DNA from: Bacteroidaceae bacterium HV4-6-C5C
Lineage (GTDB): Bacteria; Bacteroidota; Bacteroidia; Bacteroidales; Bacteroidaceae
Reading direction: 5' to 3'
DNA: 64,000 nucleotides
Assembly (NCBI GenBank): GCA_007896885.1
Contig: VOIU01000004.1
Coordinates: forward strand, 124,001-188,000
Part shown: positions 19,064 through 28,520 of the stretch, piece after piece
How the letters are laid out: the number at the start of each line of letters is the position of its first letter
Position numbering within the stretch: the first letter of the stretch is position 1
Translations under genes and position numbers: made by a program
The notes under the pieces: model-generated
What the model saw: the letters and a program-made list of their open reading frames with translations, nothing else
Database searches by the model: none
Told to the model about the DNA's origin: nothing

Positions 19064-19841
19064 AAAAAAACTTGAGAGTCTGTCTTCCTTTTAAAAATAT
19101 ACAATTTATCGAAAGCCTTTGTGTAATATATTTCAGACGTGGAAGTATATAGTAGGTGAGATTATGCTCTAATTATATATGTCTTTATTGAAAAGCGTGG
19201 TTTATATAATAATAGTATGAGGGACGGCGTATCACTTTTTAATGAAAAGCATTATATCTTTCTTCGCTATATTTACCGATACTGATACTCTCAGTTTCTA
19301 TTAGCAATCATCGTCATGTTAAGTCTGCGTTGTTCACTTATTTGAGCGATACCCCGAGAGCGTGGCAATACAAAAAGTCCCTAACCAGTTTGTCGCCTTA
19401 ACCTCATACCCACACATACTTTTAAACCATTATGTCTAGCAAAACTATAACTTACTCTAAAACTATAGTGAGAAACTCTGATTTTTGCGTAAAAGTAACC
19501 GTTATTGCTTCAGACAACTGTCCCATAACTTAAAAACTCCGTTTAAGTTATGGGACAATATGCTTTTTTTATAATCTATTAACGATGTATTACATCGAAA
19601 GTGGTTTTTATTCAATTTATATCCTCTGTTTTTATTATTGTTTTCGGAAATAAATTTGTAGGAATATACTTGTCCGTGCTTTCATAAATTCTAATTATTA
19701 TTATTAAATTGCGCTCGTAAAATCTATGCTTTATCTAATATTAGGATTCATTGTTACTAAGCATAGAACTCTTCCCTGAGGAGTGATTGAACAGGATTTT
19801 GCATTAATGACTTATTATTTTTAGTATATACAAAGAAAAAC
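19064..19841. other. Non-coding stretch upstream of the esterase gene
   Basis: No convincing open frame on either strand. Noted contents: a GC-richer island around 19320-19430 with short broken frames on the minus strand, a direct repeat AAAACTATA near 19441-19465, and the strong hairpin at 19519-19557. It may be the residue of a deleted gene or hold an unrecognised small RNA. Confidence 0.4.
19519..19557 (+). terminator. Perfect 16-bp inverted repeat followed by a T run
   Basis: TGTCCCATAACTTAAA pairs exactly with TTTAAGTTATGGGACA around a 7-nt loop, and ATATGCTTTTTTT follows. It looks like an intrinsic terminator on the plus strand, but no gene lies upstream on that strand, so it might end a small RNA. 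Confidence 0.5.
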
Positions 19842-20660
19842 ATGAAAGGAAAACTCTTCTTATTTTGCTTATTGTTGTGGTTTGTTGCCCCAATTCTACA
19901 AGCGGCACGTGTGGATACGGTTCTGGTTAAGAGTCCATCAATGGGTAAAGATGTCCAAGTTGTATATGTACTTCCCGATAGAGCTTTGGGAAAGAAAGCA
20001 CAAGCTTGTCCAGTCATCTATTTATTACACGGGTATTCCGGTAATGCAAAATCTTGGATCGCTTTAAAGCCCAATCTGCCTCAGATAGCCGATGAAAAAG
20101 GCATTATTTTTGTTTGCCCAGATGGCAAAAACAGTTGGTATTGGGATAGCCCGGTGAACCCCTCTTATCGTTACGAAACCTTTATTTCTTCGGAATTGGT
20201 AAGCTTTACAGATACTCATTATAATACTGTCGCTTCAAGACGTGGACGTGCCATTACCGGCCTGAGCATGGGGGGACATGGTGCGCTTTGGAATGCTTTT
20301 CGTCATATAGATGTGTTTGGTGCAGCCGGTAGTACCAGCGGTGGGGTGGATATCCGCCCGTTTCCAATGAATTGGGAAATGAATAAGCAATTGGGGGAAT
20401 TTGCTGCCAACAAAGATTCGTGGGATCGTCATACGGTAGTGAATCAATTGGATAAACTCAAAAACGGAGATTTGGCAATCATTGTGGACTGTGGCGAAAA
20501 TGACTTCTTTTTGGAAGTAAATAAGGATTTGCATAAACGCTTGTTGGCGAGAGGAATTGATCATGATTTCATCACTCGTCCAGGAGTACATAATGGGGAA
20601 TATTGGAACAATTCTATCGATTATCAAATACTCTTCTTCACTAAATTCTTTAAAAAATAG
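19842..20660 (+). CDS. Secreted esterase (FrmB / Ag85-like alpha/beta hydrolase)
   Basis: The 272-aa protein has a signal peptide (cleavage after about LQAARV) and an alpha/beta hydrolase fold of the COG0627 esterase family. The nucleophile is Ser142 in GLSMGGHGA; Asp221 in DCGENDFF and His250 in RPGVHNGEYW complete the probable triad, and LLHGYSGNAKSW supplies the oxyanion region. Relatives include S-formylglutathione hydrolase, feruloyl and acetyl-xylan esterases. A signal peptide favours an extracytoplasmic role on ester-decorated glycans. It is a single gene with its own terminator. Confidence 0.9.
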   Translation: MKGKLFLFCLLLWFVAPILQAARVDTVLVKSPSMGKDVQVVYVLPDRALGKKAQACPVIYLLHGYSGNAKSWIALKPNLPQIADEKGIIFVCPDGKNSWYWDSPVNPSYRYETFISSELVSFTDTHYNTVASRRGRAITGLSMGGHGALWNAFRHIDVFGAAGSTSGGVDIRPFPMNWEMNKQLGEFAANKDSWDRHTVVNQLDKLKNGDLAIIVDCGENDFFLEVNKDLHKRLLARGIDHDFITRPGVHNGEYWNNSIDYQILFFTKFFKK

Positions 20661-20679
20661 TCTCCGACTAATATATTCT

Positions 20680-20719
20680 AAAGGGATTGGGAGGGCTTAC
20701 GGCGTCTTTCAATCCCTTT
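20680..20719 (+). terminator. Esterase terminator
   Basis: AAAGGGATTG and CAATCCCTTT form a 10-bp stem, 20 nt after the stop, followed by TT. Confidence 0.6.
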
Positions 20720-20886
20720 TATGCATTAATCTACTCTATACTTAAGGCTAATCTCCTAACATTTTTTTTAATCTGCAGTATTTTGACTCTTTTGCACCTT
20801 CTTTGTGGGAGCTGCTTCTTTGCGATGATAGGTCATTACCTCTTTCGCAAACATTATATATATACCTCATTTATTGTTTCAAATTA

Positions 20887-20948
20887 GGTATTATAATACC
20901 CATTATAGCCAATCTGTATTACTCTGATAATACCTCGATGTAGGTATT
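20887..20948 (+). promoter_or_regulatory. Two GGTATT/AATACC inverted repeats upstream of the TonB receptor
   Basis: GGTATTATAATACC (20887-20900) is a perfect palindrome; AATACC-TCGATGTA-GGTATT (20929-20948) reuses the same half-sites in everted order. They lie about 300 bp upstream of the receptor start in an otherwise empty 569-bp gap. A palindromic TTGCATGCAA also lies 39 bp before the ATG (21182-21191). The binding protein is unknown. Confidence 0.35.
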
Positions 20949-21229
20949 GATTTTGTGAAAGTAATAATAACAGTCTTTAAAATCATTATTTATGGCGATT
21001 GCACGAATATTTGTGCCACTGTAATTTTGTATCGGAAAACACAGCCTGCATATATAACTAAGGAGTATAAGAGAATAAGAGAGGTGAAAGGGCTGTCCAA
21101 AGCTACACGAAATACAATTTTATAATCTGAAATCTTCCGGAGATTGAAGCGGACTGTGATTGAACGTTTCAAAAAGAATGATTGCATGCAAAATTAACAT
21201 GCATAGAATGTTATTTAAAAAAATTACAG

Positions 21230-23626
21230 ATGAAACAGCAACGCACTTTTTTACGCTTATTTGGCACGCTATTTTTTTTGATGAGTATTACATTGTCCTT
21301 ATCGGCGCAGCAGAAACAAGTTATTATAAGCGGACGAATATTTACCTCAGAGGGGAATCCTGCATCCAATGTTAATGTTACGTTAGGAGGATTGAATAGA
21401 ACCGGAATGTCTAATAAGCAAGGCTTCTATAAGATAACAGGCGTTCCTGCCGGACAATATGTCGTATCATTTACGTCCGTAGGATTCCAGACGGCTAAAC
21501 TGGGAGCGAATGTGGAGAATGGCCGTGACTTACATTTACAGGATGTATTTCTTGAAGAAAATGTAGAAAGTCTCACTGAGATAGAAATTATGGCTCATAA
21601 GAAAAATCCTTTTGCACAGAATATCAGTGAGTCTGCAGCCAAATTACCACTTAGTAATTTGGAAAATCCTCAGGTTTATAATACGATAACTAAGGCAGTG
21701 TTAAAAGAACAAGTCATCACCGACCTAAATACGGCGCTCAAGAATGCAACCGGTGTGGCTCGTTTGTGGGAGAGTACAGGTCGTCAAAACGATGGAGGTG
21801 AATATTACACCATGCGTGGATTCTCACTGCAACCAACTATAGTAAACGGAGTTGCCAATCTTAGTAACGGAGCTTTGGACCCGGCTAATGTAGAAAGTAT
21901 CGACGTAATAAAAGGTCCGTCCGGAACGCTATATGGTGGCAATATAATTTCTTATGGAGGTTTGATTAATGTGGTGACCAAGAAACCTTATGATACTTTT
22001 GGAGGAGAGATAGGTTATATAACAGGGAGTTACGGACTAAATAGAGTAACAGCAGATATTAATAGTCCACTAAGTGCTAAAGCGAGTGTTCGTGTCAATG
22101 CAGCTTATCACTATGAAAAATCATTTCAAGATGACGGTTTTTCCAAATCATTTTTCATAGCACCGAGTTTCAAGTTTAAAGCTTCGGATCGTTTAACGTT
22201 CCTCATTAATACAGAATATAAGTCGTTGGAACGTGCTAATGTGCCTATGATCTTCCTGTATCGTTCTGCTCCGGTCACTTTCTCAAATACCGATCTCTTT
22301 GAACAGAATTATAAGAAATCTTATGCCAGCGATGAACTTACCATCAGTAATCCCACTTATGGGATGCAAGCTCAAGCTTTATATCAGATCGACAATCACT
22401 GGAACTCTCAAACTATCGTATCTGCCAGCAATACTAAATCCAATGGATATTATCAATATTTGTGGGATAATGTAAATGGCAGCGATTTTACCCGTTATAT
22501 ATCTAAGGTAAATTCTTCGACTGATGCACTGAATGTTCAGCAGAACTTTACTGGTGACCACAAGTTTGGTAATATGCGGAACAGGGTTGTCATCGGCATT
22601 GACTATTTGCAAAAAGAGTATCGCAATAACGGTAACCCGTGGGTTGGTGATGGAGTAGTGTCTTTGTCGAAACAAACCGATACGGGAGTTTTAACAGCTG
22701 CAGGAGTTGATGCGTTGATTGCTGCCGGTACGGGTGTTGATGTATCTAACTCTACCGTAAAAATATGGAGTGGCTATGTATCCGATGTCATTAACTTTAC
22801 TCCGCAGTTATCTGCTTTAGCCGGATTGAGATTGGATAATTATTCTGCTACAACTTCATGGAATAGCAAAGAGGTTAAGAACCAGGTTACATTCTCTCAA
22901 AAATTAGGTCTTGTCTATCAGCCTGTTTTAGATAAACTCTCGTTATTTGCCAATTACATGAATGGTTTCCAAAATCTGGAACCGGTGGTGCATTATGATG
23001 CCCAAGATAATAGTACGATGGAAATACTCGATCCGGAAAGAGCGAATCAATGGGAAGTAGGAGTAAAGGGTAGCTTGGACAGAGTGTCTCTAACGGCAAG
23101 TTACTATAATATCCGGGTATCAAACAAAACTATGGCCGATCCTGCAAATATAAAGAATGTAATTCAAGGAGGGGTAGTGAAGAGCAGAGGAGTGGAAGTT
23201 AGTCTTATAGCCAACCCATTCACCGGATTGAATATGATTGCGGGCTACAGCCATAACTATAATAAGATAGCCAAGGATGCAGCGGATGGTGATTATCTTG
23301 GCCTTCGTTCAGAAGGGGCCGGTCCTGCCAACATGCTTAATGTCTAGATGAGATACAGCTTCAATACAGAAGCTCTGAAAGGATGGGCGGTTGGTGCCGG
23401 AGCAAACTATGCTTCTGATTACAAAACCCTCAATCGTCACTCAACCGGTAGCTTTACTTTACCCAGCTATACCATCTTTAATGCATTGATATCTTATACG
23501 GGAGATAGTTACACTGTCAGCTTGAAGGGAGATAATCTTGGGAATAAGAAATATTTTGGAGGTTGGAGTACAGTCACTCCTCAGAAGTTGCGTACTGTTT
23601 CTTTAGCACTGAGCTATAAGTTTTAA
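21230..23626 (+). pseudogene. TonB-dependent siderophore-type receptor broken by an in-frame TAG
   Basis: Translation from 21230 gives a signal peptide (LSLSAQQ), a CarboxypepD_reg-like domain (VIISGRIFTSEGNPASNVNV), a plug domain (TRAINFERS such as YYTMRGFSLQPTIVNG and VIKGPSGTLYGG) and most of a 22-strand barrel. At 23345-23347 a TAG interrupts the frame after AGPANMLNV; the next codon is ATG and the same frame continues 92 residues to the terminal barrel strand ending LSYKF. One base change (TGG to TAG) explains it, since relatives often have Trp there. The start at 21230 gives a normal signal peptide, unlike the upstream ATG at 21182. Without the last strands the receptor is probably non-functional unless the stop is read through. 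It is followed by a PepSY protein gene, a usual partner in iron-siderophore uptake. Confidence 0.85.
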
Positions 23627-23726
23627 TAAAAAACATGGGCAAAGATTTTCCAAAGAATGGGAATCTTTGCCTATTTTTGTTTTTGCAATGATGAATTCTT
23701 ATTGTGGAAGATAAATAAAGGTATTT

Positions 23727-24884
23727 ATGAAAATTAGGAAAATAGCCTATCAACTCCATCTTTGGCTGGGTTTGATATCCGGATTAATTGTTTTTGTGGT
23801 TTGCCTCACTGGAGCAATATGGGCACTTAAACTCAATGGGTGGGTGGATAATGATGAGTTAAAGACTCATAAGACAAATGGGCAACATGTTTTGCTTGAA
23901 CCTTCTTGGGTGATAGACCATGCAAGTAAAGCGTTCAAAGGTAATATACCAAACTCTATTAATTATACTAAGGATAGTAGTATTGGTGCGTATTACCGGG
24001 GTAAGAATGGCGATTATTCTTTGCAGATGGATCCTTCTAGCCGCGAGACACTTTCAATTAGGGGACTTGACGGTAAAGATTTCGACTTTTGGGAATTTAT
24101 CGGTGCGGGACATTTTTCACTTTGGCTACCTTATAACATAGGTCGGCCTATTGTGGGATATGGTACATTGGTTTTTGCTATCGTTCTACTTACAGGCTTG
24201 GTGCTTTGGTTGCCCAAGAGTAAAAAGGCACTGAAAAACAGCCTGCGTTTTAATTGGAAAAAGCAGACTGGTACCCAACGTAAAATGTACGACCTTCATA
24301 ATGTTTTTGGCTTTTATACCGCTTTCATTTTACTCATTATCTGTCTTACAGGTATGGTTTGGGGTGTGGAATGGTGGTCGAATGGAGTATATAAAGTAAC
24401 CTCCGGAGGTAGGGAATTACCCGAATGGAGAATGGCGCAGTCCGATACCGTTTCTGTTGCTACCTCTACCAAAAGTGTATATTCCGGCATTGATTCTTTG
24501 TTTGCCTCGTTGGTACGGAGCAATCCCCATGCAGAAGCTTTTATGATCAATGTACCCGACAGTGCGGACAAATCGTCGGCTATAATGATTACCGTATTTC
24601 CTGAAAAGAAACTCTATTATAATGCAGACAGATATTCATTCGATAAATACACTTTCAAACCTATTCAGGTGAGCCATCCTTATCAAGGTCGGTATCAGGA
24701 TAAGGATTTTGCCGATAAATTGCGTCGTATGAATTATGATATTCATATTGGAGCCATCGGAGGTACGGCAGGCAGGCTATTGGTGTTTCTTTCTACAATA
24801 TTAGGTATGAGCCTTCCGTTGACCGGCTTTTATCTTTTCATTAAAAAGAAGTCTAAGAAGAAAAAATCTAAGATTATAAAATGA
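23727..24884 (+). CDS. PepSY-associated TM protein (siderophore-iron reductase-like)
   Basis: The 385-aa inner-membrane protein has four hydrophobic segments: near residue 12 (LWLGLISGLIVFVVCLTGAIWAL), two in the middle (YGTLVFAIVLLTGLVLWLP; YTAFILLIICLTGMVWGV) and one near the C-terminus (GRLLVFLSTILGMSLPLTGFYLF), with periplasmic PepSY regions between. Conserved His in QLHLWLG and DLHNVFG could bind haem. Family members follow TonB siderophore receptors and are thought to reduce ferric siderophores in the periplasm. It lies 100 nt after the receptor pseudogene and probably shared its transcript. Confidence 0.88.
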   Translation: MKIRKIAYQLHLWLGLISGLIVFVVCLTGAIWALKLNGWVDNDELKTHKTNGQHVLLEPSWVIDHASKAFKGNIPNSINYTKDSSIGAYYRGKNGDYSLQMDPSSRETLSIRGLDGKDFDFWEFIGAGHFSLWLPYNIGRPIVGYGTLVFAIVLLTGLVLWLPKSKKALKNSLRFNWKKQTGTQRKMYDLHNVFGFYTAFILLIICLTGMVWGVEWWSNGVYKVTSGGRELPEWRMAQSDTVSVATSTKSVYSGIDSLFASLVRSNPHAEAFMINVPDSADKSSAIMITVFPEKKLYYNADRYSFDKYTFKPIQVSHPYQGRYQDKDFADKLRRMNYDIHIGAIGGTAGRLLVFLSTILGMSLPLTGFYLFIKKKSKKKKSKIIK

Positions 24885-24951
24885 GATGTCTGATATGACG
24901 TTTTGATTCGAAAAGACTTAGTATTTTTACTTTTTTTAGCAAAAAGATATA

Positions 24952-24991
24952 ATCCATGCAACTTAGTTGCATGGATTTATTTTTATATTTG
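24952..24991 (+). promoter_or_regulatory. Promoter of the metal-efflux operon with an 11+3+11 palindrome
   Basis: ATCCATGCAAC-TTA-GTTGCATGGAT (24952-24976) is a perfect inverted repeat, and the -7 box TATATTTG follows at 24984-24991, 8 nt before the DUF6660 ATG. The palindrome covers the -33 region, as expected of an operator, though followed by T-rich DNA it could also serve as terminator for the PepSY gene. The leader would be almost absent. Confidence 0.5.
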
Positions 24992-24999
24992 CACAAGAA

Positions 25000-25326
25000 A
25001 TGAGACCGTTACTGTCCATATTGATAAGTGTTTATTTTCTGTTTCTTGCGATACTTCCTTGTCATTGCAATTTACAGTTGGCGGAATCTTGCACTCATAA
25101 TGATACGGAGCAAGTCATTTCAACAGTCACTCACCATGATGATATGGATAAAGATGCATGTACTCCGTTCTGTTCCTGCTCTAATTTTCATAACTCCAAT
25201 TTTGTAGTAGAAGACAATATAGACCTTCCAAGCGTGGAATGTATTCCGGCTAAAAAGATTGCCGTGTATAGTGAAAATAAAACATCTTCTTATCTTCAGC
25301 ATTTTTGGCGACCACCGCAAGTTTAA
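25000..25326 (+). CDS. Small Cys/His-rich exported protein (DUF6660-like)
   Basis: Starting at the ATG at 25000, the 108-aa product has a hydrophobic signal (LLSILISVYFLFLAILPCHC) and a mature part rich in metal ligands: THHDDMDKD and CTPFCSCSNFH. It precedes a CzcA/CusA pump, where DUF6660 proteins are common in Bacteroidetes. A periplasmic metal-binding or sensing role is inferred. An upstream in-frame ATG at 24967 lies before the -7 box and is unlikely to be used. Confidence 0.78.
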   Translation: MRPLLSILISVYFLFLAILPCHCNLQLAESCTHNDTEQVISTVTHHDDMDKDACTPFCSCSNFHNSNFVVEDNIDLPSVECIPAKKIAVYSENKTSSYLQHFWRPPQV

Positions 25327-25409
25327 GTATAACATTTTATGTCTTTGTTCAGACGCATCTGGTGTAGGTGTGTCTCATCGATCTATTGTTATATTTAAAT
25401 ATGTAAAGC

Positions 25410-28400
25410 ATGTTTCAGAAACTAATTAAATTCTCTATTGAGAATAAATTGGTGATTGGGGTGGCAACTATAGCTCTCATAATTTGGGGTGGTTATTCGC
25501 TTTCTCAATTACCGTTTGACTCAACTCCCGATATCACTAATAATCAGGTACAAGTCATTACCCAGGCTCCTTCATTGGGCGCACAGGAGGTGGAGCAGTT
25601 TATCACTACTCCCTTAGAAATGGCTCTTGCCAATATACCTAAAGTTACCGAACGAAGAAGCATCAGTCGCAGTGGCTTATCCGTCATCACCCTTGTGTTT
25701 AAAGAGGATGCTGATGTGTATTGGGCCAGGCAACAAGTGAGCCAGCAGCTAAAAGAAGCTGAAGAGGTTATTCCGGAAGGAATAGGAAAGGTAGGACTAG
25801 CTCCCATCACGACCGGCTTGGGTGAGATTTATCATTACACTATAAGAGCGAAAAAAGGTTACGAAAATAAATACAGTATATCCGATTTGCGAACGATGCA
25901 GGATTGGATTGTCAGAAAACAGCTTTCGGGTACCGAAGGTGTAGCGGAAGTGAGCGGATGGGGCGGATTTGTGAAGCAATATGAGGTTGCGATAAACTCT
26001 GATAAGTTGAATGCCGCTAACATTACCATCCCCGAGCTTTATACCGCGCTCGTTAATAATAACGAGAATACGGGAGGCAGTTATATTGAGCAATATAGTA
26101 ACCAATACTTCATACGCGGATTAGGTGTGGTATCCTCATTGGAGGATATCGAAAAAATACCGGTTAAGACTGTCAACGGTATGCCTATTCTTGTCAGGGA
26201 TGTTGCACAAGTGCAATACGGTAGCGCTACAAGGTATGGTGCTGTAACCCGTAACGGTGAAGGAGAAGTCGTAGCTGGCATTTCGCTGATGTTGAAAGGA
26301 GAAAACTTCCAACAGGTTATTAAGAATGTAAAGTCGCGTTTGGTTCAGATACAGAAGAGCCTGCCTGAAGGAGTGGTTATCGAGCCTTTTATTGATCGCA
26401 CCCAGTTAGTGGACCGGGTGACGGGTACCATTACCCGAAATCTGATAGAAGGAGGCCTGATTGTAATATTCATCCTTATTTTATTTTTAGGAAATTATAG
26501 AGCCGGATTGGTTGTGGCATCCGTCATTCCCTTATCCATGCTTTTCGCTTTTGGCATGATGCGTGTATTCGGAGTGAGCGGTAACCTCATGAGTCTGGGG
26601 GCCATAGACTTCGGGTTGGTGGTCGACGGGGCGGTCATAATAGTCGAAGCCGTCTGTCACCATATCAATGTGACGAAGGGGCAATATAGGACAGGGATGT
26701 TGACACAATCCCAAATGGATAGTGAGGTCTATTATTCCGCATCCAAAATAAGAAGTAGTGCCGCTTTCGGAGAGATCATCATCATGATTGTATATATTCC
26801 TCTTTTTACACTTGTAGGCATTGAAGGCAAAATGTTCCGACCGATGGCGATGACGGTTTTCTTTGCTATTCTTGGTGCATTCATTCTCTCTCTTACTTAT
26901 GTGCCAATGGCGAGCGCTCTCTTTCTCAGTAAGAAGACGGAGCATAAACGCAATATATCGGACCGGATGATGGAGAAATTGAATAACTTCTACCGGCCTA
27001 TTATTACTAGAAGTCTCAATTGGAGTAAGACTCTAATTGTCAGTATGATCGTTCTCTTTGCTGTCAGTTTGTTTGTGTTTAGTCGGATGGGAGGGGAGTT
27101 TATCCCAAGCCTTGAAGAAGGCGACTTTGCTGCAGAGATCAGTATGGCGCAAGGCACATCTCTCACTCAAATGATAAAGAGCTGTACACAAGCAGAGAAG
27201 ATCTTAAAAAGTCGGTTCCCCGAAGTGAAACAGGCAGTCACCCGTATCGGTAGTTCCGAAATTCCTACTGACCCCATGCCGGTGGAACGGGCGGATATGA
27301 TGATATCTCTAATACCTAAAAAAGATTGGACATCGGCAAAGACTACGGAGGAACTTATGGAGAAGATGGAGAAAGCTATCGGGGTGATACCGGGGTTGGA
27401 AGCCGAGATGACGCAACCTATACAAATGCGCACCAATGAATTGATCACAGGGATCAAGCAAGATATAGCAATCAAAATCTATGGGAACGATTTAAATGTA
27501 CTGAGTACATCTGCCAATCGTGTGGCCTCTCTGGTCAAAGGAGTTGCGGGAGTTACTGATCCGTTTGTAGAGAAGGTTACAGGGCTTCCACAGATACAGG
27601 TGAATTATAACAGAGATCAGTTGGCTAAATATGGCATATCCATAAAAGACGCTAATATGGTGCTGAAGACTGCATTTGCCGGGAGTGAGGCCGGGTATGT
27701 GTTTGAAGAAGACCGGAGGTTTGATTTGGTTTTGCGTATGGATAAGAACTTGAGAAATGACATTTCCTCTCTCGAGAATTTATATCTGCCCTTGCCTTCA
27801 GGAGGAACAATTCCACTCGTTCAGGTTGCGGAGATCAAATATGAAGATGCTCCCGCCCAGGTCACCCGCGAAGATGGCGAACGTCGTATTTATGTCGGTT
27901 TTAATGTCAGAGGACGTGATATACAGAGTACTGTAGGGGATATACAAAAAATATTGGATAAGGAATTTAAATTGCCTGCGGGTTACTATTATACTTATGG
28001 CGGAGAATTCCAGAATCTCAAAGAAGCTAAAGATCGTTTGATGATAGCTGTCCCGCTAGCTCTATTATTCATTCTGTTTTTATTGTATGCCACGTTGAAA
28101 AACGTAAGGGAGTCGTTGTTTGTATTCTCCGCCATCCCTCTTTCTGCCATCGGAGGTATTTTTGCACTATGGTTGCGAGGAATGCCTTTCAGTATTTCAG
28201 CTGGAGTAGGCTTTATAGCCTTATTCGGGGTAGCGGTTTTAAATGGTATTGTGTTGATCGGACAGTTCAACATGTTCGAGAAAGAAGGAATGAAAGATGT
28301 CCGCCAACGCATAGTCGAAGGATGTATGCTTCGCTTGCGCCCTGTAATTATGACAGCTTTGGTTGCTTCGCTTGGTTTTCTTCCTATGGCATTATCCACA

Positions 28401-28520
28401 GGAGATGGGGCTGAAGTCCAGCGTCCTCTTGCTACGGTAGTCATTGGAGGATTACTGACAGCTACCATACTTACACTACTCGTATTACCATCAATCTATA
28501 AAACATTTACCAAGAAATGA
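25410..28520 (+). CDS. Heavy-metal efflux RND pump (CzcA/CusA family)
   Basis: The 1036-aa HME-type RND permease exports divalent or monovalent metal ions by proton antiport. Diagnostic features are the N-terminal FSIENKLVIGVATIALIIWGGYSL, the porter motif FDSTPDITNNQVQV, and TM4 DFGLVVDGAVIIVEAV, the acidic pattern of metal rather than drug pumps. Both six-TM halves are present, ending VLPSIYKTF. The Met pair diagnostic for CusA copper/silver transport was not clearly located, so the metal is left open. It overlaps the TolC gene by 4 nt. Confidence 0.93.
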   Translation: MFQKLIKFSIENKLVIGVATIALIIWGGYSLSQLPFDSTPDITNNQVQVITQAPSLGAQEVEQFITTPLEMALANIPKVTERRSISRSGLSVITLVFKEDADVYWARQQVSQQLKEAEEVIPEGIGKVGLAPITTGLGEIYHYTIRAKKGYENKYSISDLRTMQDWIVRKQLSGTEGVAEVSGWGGFVKQYEVAINSDKLNAANITIPELYTALVNNNENTGGSYIEQYSNQYFIRGLGVVSSLEDIEKIPVKTVNGMPILVRDVAQVQYGSATRYGAVTRNGEGEVVAGISLMLKGENFQQVIKNVKSRLVQIQKSLPEGVVIEPFIDRTQLVDRVTGTITRNLIEGGLIVIFILILFLGNYRAGLVVASVIPLSMLFAFGMMRVFGVSGNLMSLGAIDFGLVVDGAVIIVEAVCHHINVTKGQYRTGMLTQSQMDSEVYYSASKIRSSAAFGEIIIMIVYIPLFTLVGIEGKMFRPMAMTVFFAILGAFILSLTYVPMASALFLSKKTEHKRNISDRMMEKLNNFYRPIITRSLNWSKTLIVSMIVLFAVSLFVFSRMGGEFIPSLEEGDFAAEISMAQGTSLTQMIKSCTQAEKILKSRFPEVKQAVTRIGSSEIPTDPMPVERADMMISLIPKKDWTSAKTTEELMEKMEKAIGVIPGLEAEMTQPIQMRTNELITGIKQDIAIKIYGNDLNVLSTSANRVASLVKGVAGVTDPFVEKVTGLPQIQVNYNRDQLAKYGISIKDANMVLKTAFAGSEAGYVFEEDRRFDLVLRMDKNLRNDISSLENLYLPLPSGGTIPLVQVAEIKYEDAPAQVTREDGERRIYVGFNVRGRDIQSTVGDIQKILDKEFKLPAGYYYTYGGEFQNLKEAKDRLMIAVPLALLFILFLLYATLKNVRESLFVFSAIPLSAIGGIFALWLRGMPFSISAGVGFIALFGVAVLNGIVLIGQFNMFEKEGMKDVRQRIVEGCMLRLRPVIMTALVASLGFLPMALSTGDGAEVQRPLATVVIGGLLTATILTLLVLPSIYKTFTKK

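Noticed and set aside
21182..21229. Upstream ATG for the TonB receptor
   Set aside because: The start at 21230 gives a normal signal peptide; the upstream one adds 16 polar residues before it and falls on a TTGCATGCAA palindrome.
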